Source: Salipaludibacillus neizhouensis (GTDB taxonomy: Bacteria; Bacillota; Bacilli; Bacillales; Salisediminibacteriaceae). From it: 64,000 nt of DNA. Position 1 is the first letter of the stretch. Each line of letters opens with the position of its first letter. Under the pieces are notes generated by a model. That model had not been told where the DNA came from. It saw nothing but the letters and a program-made list of their open reading frames with translations, and did no database searches. Below are positions 34,828 to 43,524 of this stretch, in pieces. The translations under genes and the position numbers were made by a program. The stretch spans positions 131,927 to 195,926 of the forward strand of contig NZ_KZ614146.1 in assembly GCF_002886185.1 (NCBI RefSeq), in the 5' to 3' direction.

Positions 34828-37116
34828 ATGAGAAATAAAAAACTTTGGTACAAAGCCCCTGCTAAAGAATGGAATGAAGCATTGCCGATTGGGAACGGAC
34901 GACTCGGTGGGATGGTATTTGGAACTGTTGAGACTGAAAAAATTCAATTAAATGAGGATTCTGTATGGTATGGCGGACCTCGAGATCGTAATAATCCAGA
35001 TGCTTTATTGTATTTACCTGAGGTTAGAAAACTATTGTCTGATGGGAAACTTAAAGAGGCAGAAGATTTAGCGAAGCTTTCGTTTCCAGGCTTGCCATCG
35101 TCCCAGCGTCATTATGAACCATTAGGAGAATTATTCTTAACTTTGTCAGACAGTGAAAATAATATCTCGGATTATCATAGAGAACTAGATATGAAAACCG
35201 GTATCGTTCGAGTAGAGTATACAATGAACAACATCGATTATAAGCGGGAAGTTTACACCAGTTATCCTGATCAAGTGATGGTTATAAGACTTACTTCTTC
35301 AGTAAAAGAATCCATTTCTTTTCAAACTTTTTATGATCGCGGTAAAACGAGAAATATCGATAGTTTGGAAGGTTTGTCTTCGGATAAAATCGTAATGAGG
35401 GGAGTGACGGGTGGTCAAGGAGGGATTTCCTTTCAGAGTGTTGTGCAAGCAATTCCTGAGAATGGGACTGTAAAAGTCATTGGTAACAGACTTATTGTTG
35501 AAAATGCAGATGCAGTAACGTTGCTCTTAACAGCAGCAACATCTTATCGTTTTGAAGGTGTCGAGGCGCAATGTGTCAACACTCTCCGACGTGCTTCAAA
35601 TAAAAAATATGCTTCTTTATTGCAAACACATCTAGAAGATTACCAATCACTCTTTGACCGTGTTGATTTACGGATAGGTGAGGAAGAAAGTTTTCACCAA
35701 TTAGCAACGAATGAAAGATTGGAACGTGTAAAAAATGGGGAAGAGGATGATGATTTAATCAACCTGTATTTTGATTTTGGCCGTTACTTATTAATATCAT
35801 CTAGTCGCCCGAACTCACTACCAGCAACTCTCCAAGGGATTTGGAATGAGAAAATGCTTCCACCTTGGGATAGTAAATACACGACGAATATAAATGTAGA
35901 GATGAATTATTGGCCGGCAGAAGTTTGTCAGCTATCCGAGTGCCATAAACCCTTGTTTAACCATATAGAGACGATGAGAAAACCAGGAAGGGTTACCGCT
36001 AAAAAGATGTATGGCTGTCGCGGTTTTACCGCTCATCATAATACGGATATCTGGGGTGATACAGCCCCTCAGGATATTTATATGCCGGCAACCATATGGC
36101 CATTAGGGGCAGCGTGGATGAGTTTGCATTTATGGGAGCACTATGAATTTACAGAGGATATAGAATTTCTGGAAAACGCTTATGAAACACTTAAAGAGGC
36201 GTCATTGTTTTTTGTGGACTTTTTGGTCGAAAATAAAGATGGATTGCTTATAACGACTCCATCCGTTTCACCAGAAAATATGTATATACTGCCAAATGGT
36301 GAAAAAGGAACGCTCTGCGAAGCGCCATCAATGGATAGTCAAATCATTTACGCTTTATTCACAAGTTGCATAAAAGCAAGTGAGATCCTTGAAAAGGATA
36401 ATGAATTTCAAAATGAATTGAGAAAATCACGAGAAAAACTTCCACCTTTTAAAATTGGCAAATACGGACAAATTCAAGAATGGTTAGAGGACTACGAAGA
36501 GGAAGATCCTGGACATCGGCATATATCTCAACTTTTTGCGTTGCACCCCGGAGACCAGATTACCCCTTCGAAAACACCGGATTTAGCAGATGCTGCAAAA
36601 ATAACGTTAGAAAGACGCCTATCACATGGTGGAGGTCATACAGGTTGGAGCAGGGCTTGGATTATTAATATGTGGGCACGTTTAGGTGAAGGTGATTTAG
36701 CATACGAAAATATGATGGAGTTACTATCTTTTTCGACTCTACCGAATTTATTTGATAATCATCCTCCTTTCCAAATTGATGGAAATTTTGGAGGTACAGC
36801 AGGAATTATAGAAACATTAATGCAAAGCCACGCTGGAGAAATACATCTTCTCCCGGGGTTACCAAAAAAATGGTCATCAGGAACAGTTAAAGGTTTACGA
36901 ACAAAAGGGGCATTTGAAGTTGATATGGAATGGAGTAATAATAGGCTTCTGCGTGGTAAGGTTCGTTCTTTAAAAGGGAATAAATGCACTCTAAGAGTGA
37001 AGGGATCAATAAAAATAATCGATGGAAAAGGAGAAATTAAAGTAAATAAACTAGAAAATAATGTTTACCAATTTCAAACAAAGATCGGGAATGATTATAT
37101 GATATTGCATGAATAG
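34828..37116 (+). CDS. GH95 alpha-L-fucosidase/alpha-L-galactosidase
   Basis: ATG at 34828 follows AAGGAGG. The 762-aa protein has the GH95 layout: an N-terminal beta-sandwich starting [19 protein letters not shown], a helical toroid with [30 protein letters not shown] and TPSVSPEN (acid region), then [15 protein letters not shown] and a C-terminal beta part. The family removes terminal alpha-L-fucose or alpha-L-galactose. The surrounding L-galactose-type pathway genes favour galactose. It has no signal peptide, so it acts on imported oligosaccharides. Last gene of the 31994-37116 operon. Confidence 0.93.
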   Translation: MRNKKLWYKAPAKEWNEALPIGNGRLGGMVFGTVETEKIQLNEDSVWYGGPRDRNNPDALLYLPEVRKLLSDGKLKEAEDLAKLSFPGLPSSQRHYEPLGELFLTLSDSENNISDYHRELDMKTGIVRVEYTMNNIDYKREVYTSYPDQVMVIRLTSSVKESISFQTFYDRGKTRNIDSLEGLSSDKIVMRGVTGGQGGISFQSVVQAIPENGTVKVIGNRLIVENADAVTLLLTAATSYRFEGVEAQCVNTLRRASNKKYASLLQTHLEDYQSLFDRVDLRIGEEESFHQLATNERLERVKNGEEDDDLINLYFDFGRYLLISSSRPNSLPATLQGIWNEKMLPPWDSKYTTNINVEMNYWPAEVCQLSECHKPLFNHIETMRKPGRVTAKKMYGCRGFTAHHNTDIWGDTAPQDIYMPATIWPLGAAWMSLHLWEHYEFTEDIEFLENAYETLKEASLFFVDFLVENKDGLLITTPSVSPENMYILPNGEKGTLCEAPSMDSQIIYALFTSCIKASEILEKDNEFQNELRKSREKLPPFKIGKYGQIQEWLEDYEEEDPGHRHISQLFALHPGDQITPSKTPDLADAAKITLERRLSHGGGHTGWSRAWIINMWARLGEGDLAYENMMELLSFSTLPNLFDNHPPFQIDGNFGGTAGIIETLMQSHAGEIHLLPGLPKKWSSGTVKGLRTKGAFEVDMEWSNNRLLRGKVRSLKGNKCTLRVKGSIKIIDGKGEIKVNKLENNVYQFQTKIGNDYMILHE

Positions 37117-37197
37117 TTTAAAAGGCAGTAGCTAGTTCATATCTTAAAGTGACTGACCAGTTATTTTCGTTAACCTCTCTCTTTTCTAACCTATCGG

Positions 37198-37261
37198 TTG
37201 CCATTTTCTAAAGCCCTTGTTATAATCGAACTATAACGAACAAAAACAAACTAAAACAATC
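37198..37261 (+). promoter_or_regulatory. kduI promoter with 10-bp-phased CGAAC repeats
   Basis: TTGCCA, a 17-base spacer and TATAAT (37221-37226) form a sigma-A promoter. CGAAC, CGAAC, CAAAC and CAATC then begin at 37227, 37237, 37247 and 37257, one helical turn apart over the expected start site. The 20 bases ATAATCGAACTATAACGAAC also occur upstream of kduD. Confidence 0.75.
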
Positions 37262-37306
37262 TGTTTTGAATCAATTATCGATTATTTTTTGAGAGGAGAA
37301 TGTTAG

Positions 37307-38137
37307 ATGGAAATTAGACATGCAACAAATCCGGAAGATTTCAAGCAGTATACGACGGATAAAATTAAAAAAGAATTCATGATAGAGTCTCTGTTTCAAA
37401 CGGGGGAACTCAACATGGTTTATTCTCATTATGATCGTGTAGTAGTAGGAGGGGTTATTCCTACCAATAAAACCCTAAAGTTAGATGCGGGGGATGCTCT
37501 TCGGACGGAGTATTTCTTAGAACGTCGTGAAATTGGTATCGTTAACATTGGCCCAAAAGGGAAAGTTGTTGTTGATGGTGAGGAATTTGAATTAAACAAA
37601 CGTGATTGTCTTTATATAGGTTTAGGAAAAAAGGATGTTACATTCCACAGTGAGGATCCTTCAAATCCTGCAAGGCTATATTTTGTTTCCGCTAATGCGC
37701 ATAAGGAATATCCAACGAAGAAACTTCCAATTAGTGATGCAGCACCTACCAAGCTCGGATCAGATGCAGAATCTAACAATCGTACAATCTATAAATATAT
37801 TCATGGTGAAGGAATTCAAAGCTGTCAGTTAATGATGGGAATGACGTTACTAGAGCCCAATAACATGTGGAATACAATGCCTGCCCATGTTCATGACCGC
37901 AGAGCAGAAGTATATCTCTATTTTGATATGGAAGAAGAATCGCGAGTGTTCCATTTTATGGGCAGACCCGATGAAACTCGTCATTTATTAGTGAAAAATG
38001 AACAAGCAATCTTATCACCACCTTGGTCCATTCATTCAGGTGTTGGAACAAATAACTATACATTTATTTGGGCGATGGCCGGAGAAAATTATACGTTTAA
38101 AGACATGGATTTTGTTCCAATGGATGAGTTAAAATAA
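37307..38137 (+). CDS. kduI: 5-dehydro-4-deoxy-D-glucuronate isomerase
   Basis: The 276-aa protein is the standard KduI length. The zinc ligands of the E. coli enzyme (H196, H198, E203, H245) correspond to H194, H196 and E201 in MPAHVHDRRAEVYLYF and H243 in SIHSGVG. It converts 5-keto-4-deoxyuronate, released by GH88/GH105 hydrolases, to 2,5-diketo-3-deoxygluconate, the substrate of KduD at 60750. The gene is monocistronic and shares its promoter/operator block with kduD, although they are 23 kb apart. Confidence 0.97.
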   Translation: MEIRHATNPEDFKQYTTDKIKKEFMIESLFQTGELNMVYSHYDRVVVGGVIPTNKTLKLDAGDALRTEYFLERREIGIVNIGPKGKVVVDGEEFELNKRDCLYIGLGKKDVTFHSEDPSNPARLYFVSANAHKEYPTKKLPISDAAPTKLGSDAESNNRTIYKYIHGEGIQSCQLMMGMTLLEPNNMWNTMPAHVHDRRAEVYLYFDMEEESRVFHFMGRPDETRHLLVKNEQAILSPPWSIHSGVGTNNYTFIWAMAGENYTFKDMDFVPMDELK

Positions 38138-38153
38138 TCAATTAATTAGATTT

Positions 38154-38187
38154 GTCGTACCTGTTTATAAATTCATTCAGGTGCGAC
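38154..38187 (+). terminator. Terminator of kduI
   Basis: GTCGTACCTG pairs with CAGGTGCGAC (one G-T pair) and is followed by TTCTTTCT, a modest T-run. Confidence 0.6.
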
Positions 38188-38239
38188 TTCTTTCTATTCA
38201 GTAGGAAAAATCTAAATTAATAGATTACTTCTATTAAAA

Positions 38240-38253
38240 TGTAAGCGTTCCAT
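38240..38253 (+). promoter_or_regulatory. Weak cre-like site upstream of eda
   Basis: TGTAAGCGTTCCAT matches 12 of 14 cre positions, 37 bases before the eda start. Confidence 0.35.
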
Positions 38254-38289
38254 GTTAAAATAAACAAAAACACGAAAAAGAGGTTGATG

Positions 38290-38922
38290 ATGGCTAATCT
38301 AGTAGAACAACTACAAGCTAAAAAGATTGTTGCAATTATTCGAGGGATTTCATATGAGCAAGGAGACCCAACGGCTCAGGCGCTTTTAGATGGAGGGGTT
38401 CATTTTCTTGAAGTAACCTTGAACACAGATGGCGCTTTGAAAATGATCAGTGAAATGAATGAGAAGTATGGAGATAAGTTAAGTATAGGTGCCGGGACTG
38501 TGTTAAACCTGGATATGGCTAAAGATGCCGTAGCGGCAGGTTCAAAGTATATTGTTTCTCCTAATTTAGATGAAGCAGTTATCGATTACGGGGTGTCAAA
38601 AGGTATCGAAGTTTGGCCTGGAACGTTGACACCGACCGAAATTGTTCGCGCATATGAGATGGGAGCATCAGCAGTTAAGGTCTTTCCAATTGGTTCAATG
38701 GGAGATGACTACTTGAAAAATATTCGGGGCCCTCTACCTCATATACCAATGATGGTAACGGGTGGTATAACCATTGATAACATGAATCACTATTTTTCTC
38801 AGGGAGCAATTGCAGCTGGCCTAGGAGGTAATCTCGTAAATAAATCGCTTATTCAACAGGGCAAGTATAACGAAATTACTAAACTAGCAAAACAATATAT
38901 CGATAAAGCGCAGGAGGGATAA
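38290..38922 (+). CDS. eda: KDPG/4-hydroxy-2-oxoglutarate aldolase
   Basis: ATG at 38290 is 6 bases after AGAGG; ATG and TTG just before it are alternatives. The 210-aa protein has the class I aldolase barrel with the Schiff-base Lys130 in ASAVKVFPIG and Glu41 in FLEVTLNT. It splits 2-keto-3-deoxy-6-phosphogluconate to pyruvate and glyceraldehyde 3-phosphate. KDG kinase follows 5 bases later, so both final steps of uronate use are in one operon. Confidence 0.96.
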   Translation: MANLVEQLQAKKIVAIIRGISYEQGDPTAQALLDGGVHFLEVTLNTDGALKMISEMNEKYGDKLSIGAGTVLNLDMAKDAVAAGSKYIVSPNLDEAVIDYGVSKGIEVWPGTLTPTEIVRAYEMGASAVKVFPIGSMGDDYLKNIRGPLPHIPMMVTGGITIDNMNHYFSQGAIAAGLGGNLVNKSLIQQGKYNEITKLAKQYIDKAQEG

Positions 38923-38927
38923 CCCAT

Positions 38928-39923
38928 ATGGCAAATGGAAATCAAGTAGATGTTGTTACGATTGGCGAAAGCATGGTCTTGTTTCAGCCGATGCCAGAGG
39001 GGACAATTACTTATGCGCCTTTATATGCGAAGTCAGTCGGAGGAGCAGAATCCAATGTAGCTTTAGCTTTGTCCCGACTTGGCAAAAGAACCCGTTGGAT
39101 AAGCCGGTTAGGAAATGATCCTTTTGCTGATATTATTTTGTCTACACTAGCTGGTGAAGGGGTCGATATTTCTCAAGTAATTAAGGATCCGGAAAACCAG
39201 ACGGCTGTTTTTTTCAAAGAGTCAAAAGGTTATGGAGATCCAAACGTATATTATTATCGTAAAAATTCAGCCGCAAGTATGTTATCAAAACAAGACATTG
39301 CCGAAACTTGGTTTGAAGGTGCTAAGCATTTACACGTAACTGGAATTACTCCTGCTTTAGGGGAATACACTACAGAGATGATCAAGGAATCGATGAAGCA
39401 AGCGAAAGCCAGTGGTTTAACGGTTTCGTTTGATCCTAATCTCCGGAAAAAGCTATGGAGTGAAGAAAAAGCAAAAGAAACGCTGCTCTCACTCATTCCT
39501 TTATGTGATATTTTCATGCCAGGGTTGGATGAAGCGGAGTTCCTTTTAGGGGAAAAACAAGAAGCGGATTATTTACATTTATTCCAACAAATGGGGCCCA
39601 AAGTGGTCGTCTTAAAACTCGGTACACGAGGTTCTCTGATTCAATATGGACAGGAACAAAAAAAGGAAGAGGTTTACAAAATAGATCATATAGTAGATAC
39701 CGTAGGAGCAGGAGATGCTTTTGCTGCTGGTTTATTATCCGTCATCCTGGATTCAGAAACTCCGCTTGCGGATGAATCTTTAAACAAGAGTGTGCCGAAA
39801 GCGATCAAACGAGCAAATCTTATGGGAGCATTGGCAACTCAATTTAAAGGTGATTGGGAAGGTTCGCCTACACTTGCAGAAGTCGAGAGTCTAGCCGAGG
39901 GGAAACAACATACAACTAGATAA
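38928..39923 (+). CDS. kdgK: 2-dehydro-3-deoxygluconate kinase (PfkB family)
   Basis: The 331-aa protein has the PfkB signatures: GGAESNVALALSRLG near residue 38 and DTVGAGDAFAAGL near 257 with the catalytic Asp in GAGD. It phosphorylates KDG with ATP, producing the substrate of the aldolase encoded just upstream. The ribosome site CAGGAGGG lies past the eda stop codon. KDG can come from both KduD and tagaturonate/altronate routes in this window. The sequence fits KDG kinase better than ribokinase or fructokinase mainly because of context. Confidence 0.93.
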   Translation: MANGNQVDVVTIGESMVLFQPMPEGTITYAPLYAKSVGGAESNVALALSRLGKRTRWISRLGNDPFADIILSTLAGEGVDISQVIKDPENQTAVFFKESKGYGDPNVYYYRKNSAASMLSKQDIAETWFEGAKHLHVTGITPALGEYTTEMIKESMKQAKASGLTVSFDPNLRKKLWSEEKAKETLLSLIPLCDIFMPGLDEAEFLLGEKQEADYLHLFQQMGPKVVVLKLGTRGSLIQYGQEQKKEEVYKIDHIVDTVGAGDAFAAGLLSVILDSETPLADESLNKSVPKAIKRANLMGALATQFKGDWEGSPTLAEVESLAEGKQHTTR

Positions 39924-40024
39924 AAAGCAAAACCACTTCCCTCTTTAAAAGTTTAAATTCCAATAGTATCTCAGAATCTTACTACTTAAAAAATAGTGAA
40001 GGATTACAAAGGAGAGAAATATGT

Positions 40025-40849
40025 ATGTCAGTTGGTGTTCTTGCACATTTATTTGGAAAATTACCTTATAAGGAACTAGCAACAAATATAGGTGAATACG
40101 GCTTTGATCATGTTCAATTAGCGCTTTGGAAGGGCATAGATGATTATGATTTCTCTAAACCTGGTTTATTAACACCTAATTTCGCCCAAAAAATAGGGGA
40201 TGCATTTAATAAAAATGGCGTGTCTATTTCGGTTTTAGCTTGCTATTTACACTTATTTGAAAGAGATGAAAAGGTTAGAAGAGAAAATTTGGAAAGATTC
40301 AAAGAACTTATCCGACATGCAAAATTCATGGGTGCTCCAATGGTAGCAGCGGAAGTTGGAAAACCAGATGGCAAAGTAGAAGCAAGCGATTGGAAAACCT
40401 TAGTGCAATCTATTGAAGAACTCACTGAGGAAGCGGAGAAGTGGGGAGTCTATCTCGGAATAGAAGCTGCGAATGGTCATTTAATTGGTACAGCTCCAGA
40501 ATTAAAACAGCTTTTGGATGAGGTTCCTTCTTCAAATATTGGAGTCGTATTAGATCCGGGAAATTTAATGGATGAACAGAATTTTAATCATCAAGACCAA
40601 GTAATAGAGGAAGCTTTCTCATTACTCGGTAACCGTATTATAGCCGCTCACGCAAAAGATAGAAAATGGAATGGAAAAACTCTCGATGTGTTACCTGCCG
40701 GTCAAGGTACAATGAATTACGAAAAATACCTGCAATTATTAGAGCAATACAAGCCATTTGCACCAATTATTATGGAAGAATGTAAAAAAGAAGAGTTATT
40801 GGACTCTAAAACATTTATTGAAAACATTCAATATAAGCTTCGTAACTAG
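40025..40849 (+). CDS. Sugar phosphate isomerase/epimerase (TIM barrel)
   Basis: The 274-aa protein follows AAAGGAG and has the xylose-isomerase-like fold: GFDHVQLALWKG near 27, GIEAANGHLIGT near 142, GVVLDPGNLMDE near 174 and AHAKDRKW near 205, the last with metal ligands. It probably isomerises a keto- or aldo-sugar acid or sugar in the cytoplasm. It is about 100 bases after kdgK and may be co-transcribed. It is distinct in sequence from the 14905 family member. Confidence 0.87.
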   Translation: MSVGVLAHLFGKLPYKELATNIGEYGFDHVQLALWKGIDDYDFSKPGLLTPNFAQKIGDAFNKNGVSISVLACYLHLFERDEKVRRENLERFKELIRHAKFMGAPMVAAEVGKPDGKVEASDWKTLVQSIEELTEEAEKWGVYLGIEAANGHLIGTAPELKQLLDEVPSSNIGVVLDPGNLMDEQNFNHQDQVIEEAFSLLGNRIIAAHAKDRKWNGKTLDVLPAGQGTMNYEKYLQLLEQYKPFAPIIMEECKKEELLDSKTFIENIQYKLRN

Positions 40850-40892
40850 GACAATGTTCATTGTGAGTTGTGTGAAATAGAATAGTCAGTTT

Positions 40893-41030
40893 AAGACCCC
40901 ACGGAACAGATTTCCGAAAGAGCGCTAAAGAGGTGTCCGCGGAAAGCATTCATCTGGAGTGAATTAATAAAGCGTGAACATAACCTTCTGATAAGCAACA
41001 CTTGTATCTGCGGGGTCTGCAGCTGCTGAG
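40893..41030. repeat. Degenerate family 2-like element
   Basis: CCCCACGGAACAG, GTGTCCGCGGAAAGC and GCGGGGTCTGCAGCTG resemble parts of the repeat at 24050 but without its inverted ends. The outer GACCCC/GGGGTC arms may pair. Confidence 0.4.
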
Positions 41031-41051
41031 CGATTACTCATCTACTCCTGA

Positions 41052-41069
41052 AATAACAACGTTGTTATT
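41052..41069. promoter_or_regulatory. Palindromic operator, copy 2, upstream of uxaB
   Basis: AATAACAACGTTGTTATT is an 18-bp perfect palindrome containing the core also found at 16172 and 46876. The uxaB start is 184 bases downstream. Confidence 0.75.
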
Positions 41070-41112
41070 AATCTTTTAGAAACACAGTCTTTTAAAAAAG
41101 ATGATTTTTAAA

Positions 41113-41234
41113 AGATAATTTATAAATTGACAGCTATCTTTACGCCACAAGTGTCAAGAGAAACCCATCCTTGATACTTAAGGCGGCGGAAGCTGACGCT
41201 GTATTTAATAAAAGACGCTACGCGTTTTTCTTAG
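41113..41234 (+). repeat. Repeat family 1, copy C
   Basis: TTTATAAATTGACAGCTATC at one end and TTTAATAAAAGACGCTACGC plus GTTTTTCTTAG at the other, 122 bp. It lies between the operator and uxaB, so uxaB mRNA may run through its terminator-like end. Confidence 0.8.
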
Positions 41235-41252
41235 ATAAAAGGAGGAGTTACA

Positions 41253-42788
41253 ATGGAACGATTAAACGCTGCTATGTCGAGAAAAGAAATATCTGAGGAC
41301 GTTATTGATGAGAGAATAGCAAATTTACCTGAAAAAGCAATACAATTTGGTGGGGGGAATTTCCTTCGCGGGTATTTGGACTGGATGATCCATCAACTGA
41401 ACAAACAAGGTCTTTTCAACGGGTCTGTAGCAATTATACAGCCGAATTCCGTCGGTGGAACTATGGAGAAATTAAAAGAACAAGATGCATTATACACGGT
41501 TATATTAAAAGGTAGAAAAGACGGAGAAATTGTTAATCAAAGTGAGATTATCTCATCTGTATCACGCATATTAAATGCAAAAAACGAGTGGAATAATATC
41601 CTTGAGATAGCTGCCTCTTCTGAGCTTTCGTTCATCTTCTCTAATACAACCGAAGCTGGAATTACTTATAGTGAAGAAGCTTATCCATCCCTTAATGAGG
41701 TGCCAGAATCCTTTCCCGGGAAATTAACTGTGTTCTTATATGAACGCTATCAAAAAATACCAGACAGAAAGACTAGCGGGTTAATGATTATTCCGTGCGA
41801 ATTAATTGAAGAAAACGGTACACGGCTGAAGGAAATCGTTTTGCGAAAAGCAAGTGACTGGAATTTATCAGATGATTTTAAAAGTTGGGTAGAACAGAAT
41901 AATCAATTTTGCGATACATTAGTAGATCGGATCGTAACTGGCTATCCAAAGGATTCCATTAAAGAATATGAGAATTCGCTTGGCTATAGTGATCTTGCAT
42001 TAACGGTTGGAGAACCTTATCATATGTTAGCGATTGATGGAAATAACACTGTAAAAGAGGCATTGCCATTGCATCAAGCCGGGATAAATGTAAATTGGGG
42101 AGATATTACACCTTATAGAGAATTAAAGGTTAGACTTTTAAACGGACCACATACGATGATGTTTTCAGTTGGTTATCTTTATGGAATTGATACGGTTTTG
42201 GAGGTAATGGAAGATAACCATTTAAGCGAATTTGTTCAGTCAGGATTCGATGAAATTCTTCCAACAGTTGATATGCCGTTAGAAGAAAAAACAAAGTTTG
42301 TAGAAGAGGTCAAGGAGCGTTTTCTTAACCCTTTTAATAAGCATTATTTAACCGACATAGGCTTGAATGCTTTTTACAAGTTTAATTCTCGATTAATTCC
42401 AACCCTAAAAAAGTATACAGAGCAGTATGACGAACTGCCAAAAACAATTGTATTTTCGTTAGCAGCATTAATTGCTTATTATCGTCCTGAAAAACAAGAA
42501 GAAGATAGTTTTTTTGGACAACGAAACGAACAGCTGTATCCACTTAATGAAAAAGAGGAAGTACTATTATCCTTAGAAAACTGGTGGATAAAAGTCAAAA
42601 ATGAAGAGATTACATTACTCGAACTTATTAACAATATTTTAAGATATGAGCTCATTTGGGGAGAAGATCTTACGGAAATAGAGGGGCTTACTCAACTGAC
42701 AGAAGATTATTTAAAGCAAATTGAAAACAAAGGGATGCCCTCTACTGTGAAAGAATTACTCGCTGTGAAGGGGAATGAGGTAAATTAA
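41253..42788 (+). CDS. uxaB: Tagaturonate reductase (altronate oxidoreductase)
   Basis: The 511-aa protein belongs to the mannitol dehydrogenase-like family, with FGGGNFLRGYLDWM at residue 32 (nucleotide site) and VRLLNGPHTMMFSVGYLYG near 290 with the Lys/Asn/His active-site block. The NGPHT form and its length fit UxaB. It reduces D-tagaturonate to D-altronate with NADH. This links the L-galactose operon (ending in tagaturonate) and galacturonate use to KDG; altronate dehydratase must lie elsewhere. The start follows AAGGAGGAG and an 18-bp palindrome lies upstream. Confidence 0.92.
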   Translation: MERLNAAMSRKEISEDVIDERIANLPEKAIQFGGGNFLRGYLDWMIHQLNKQGLFNGSVAIIQPNSVGGTMEKLKEQDALYTVILKGRKDGEIVNQSEIISSVSRILNAKNEWNNILEIAASSELSFIFSNTTEAGITYSEEAYPSLNEVPESFPGKLTVFLYERYQKIPDRKTSGLMIIPCELIEENGTRLKEIVLRKASDWNLSDDFKSWVEQNNQFCDTLVDRIVTGYPKDSIKEYENSLGYSDLALTVGEPYHMLAIDGNNTVKEALPLHQAGINVNWGDITPYRELKVRLLNGPHTMMFSVGYLYGIDTVLEVMEDNHLSEFVQSGFDEILPTVDMPLEEKTKFVEEVKERFLNPFNKHYLTDIGLNAFYKFNSRLIPTLKKYTEQYDELPKTIVFSLAALIAYYRPEKQEEDSFFGQRNEQLYPLNEKEEVLLSLENWWIKVKNEEITLLELINNILRYELIWGEDLTEIEGLTQLTEDYLKQIENKGMPSTVKELLAVKGNEVN

Positions 42789-42877
42789 AATCACTAAAAA
42801 ATAACTAGTATTACAGCTCTATTAGATTACTAGAATATGATACAATAAACCCAACTTATAGAGCTAGGGTGAAGAAC

Positions 42878-43420
42878 ATGAAAAAACTGATGATAATATT
42901 AATATTTGTTGGCAGCGCCTTCTTACTGAGCGCATGTGGAAATGAAGAAGAAGAATTTACTGTTTTGTTTTTTACGGAAGAGTTGAACGAAAAGATTGAT
43001 GAAGAAGAAATCGAAAAACAGATTCTGGAACAGATGCCAGAAATCGATGAGGAAAATTTCTCATTAGTTTTTCATGTTTCTATGCTGGAAAAACTCTTTA
43101 TGGAAATTGCAGCTCATCAAGGTGATCTTCTAATAGTTGATGAACATTTATTAGACGCTGCTGCTAATCCCGATGGAATACATCAGTTAGATGACATAGC
43201 TCCTATTTCAATCAAGGGGTCCATGGAAGAACCTTATCTGCAAAAGAATCCAGAAACTGGAGAAGAGGAACTGTATGTATTACCGATAAATAATGATACA
43301 ACTGTTATTCAAGAACTAGGATTGGAACTAGAGCATCAAGTAGGGGGGTTCATTCCAGTTTATGCAGATAATGAAGAGCTATCAAAGAAAGTCTTGGAGT
43401 TTTTGGTTAAACAGGATTGA
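42878..43420 (+). CDS. Hypothetical lipoprotein
   Basis: ATG at 42878 lies after AGGGTGA; GTG at 42869 overlaps it. The 180-aa protein starts with a lipoprotein signal ending at LLSAC (about Cys20), then GNEEEEFTVLFFTEEL and an alpha/beta pattern with very acidic composition. No family was recognised. The AGGGTGA site and a following terminator suggest a single-gene unit between uxaB and the transporter. Placement outside the membrane is inferred from the signal. Confidence 0.75.
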   Translation: MKKLMIILIFVGSAFLLSACGNEEEEFTVLFFTEELNEKIDEEEIEKQILEQMPEIDEENFSLVFHVSMLEKLFMEIAAHQGDLLIVDEHLLDAAANPDGIHQLDDIAPISIKGSMEEPYLQKNPETGEEELYVLPINNDTTVIQELGLELEHQVGGFIPVYADNEELSKKVLEFLVKQD

Positions 43421-43438
43421 TTAGTTGAAGAAATATCG

Positions 43439-43477
43439 AAGGGATTGAAAAATTGAGTATCACTTTTTCGGTCCCTT
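43439..43477 (+). terminator. Terminator of the lipoprotein gene
   Basis: AAGGGATTGAAAAA pairs with TTTTTCGGTCCCTT (two G-T pairs) and is followed by ATTTTT. Confidence 0.75.
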
Positions 43478-43524
43478 ATTTTTAAAAGTGACAAATATCA
43501 TCTAAACCTGGAGTGAAAGAGCTC

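Noticed and set aside
34828-37116. GH95 taken simply as an alpha-L-fucosidase in a fucose operon
   Set aside because: No fuconate dehydratase or fuculose genes are nearby and the oxidative genes lead to tagaturonate, so L-galactose is favoured though not proven.
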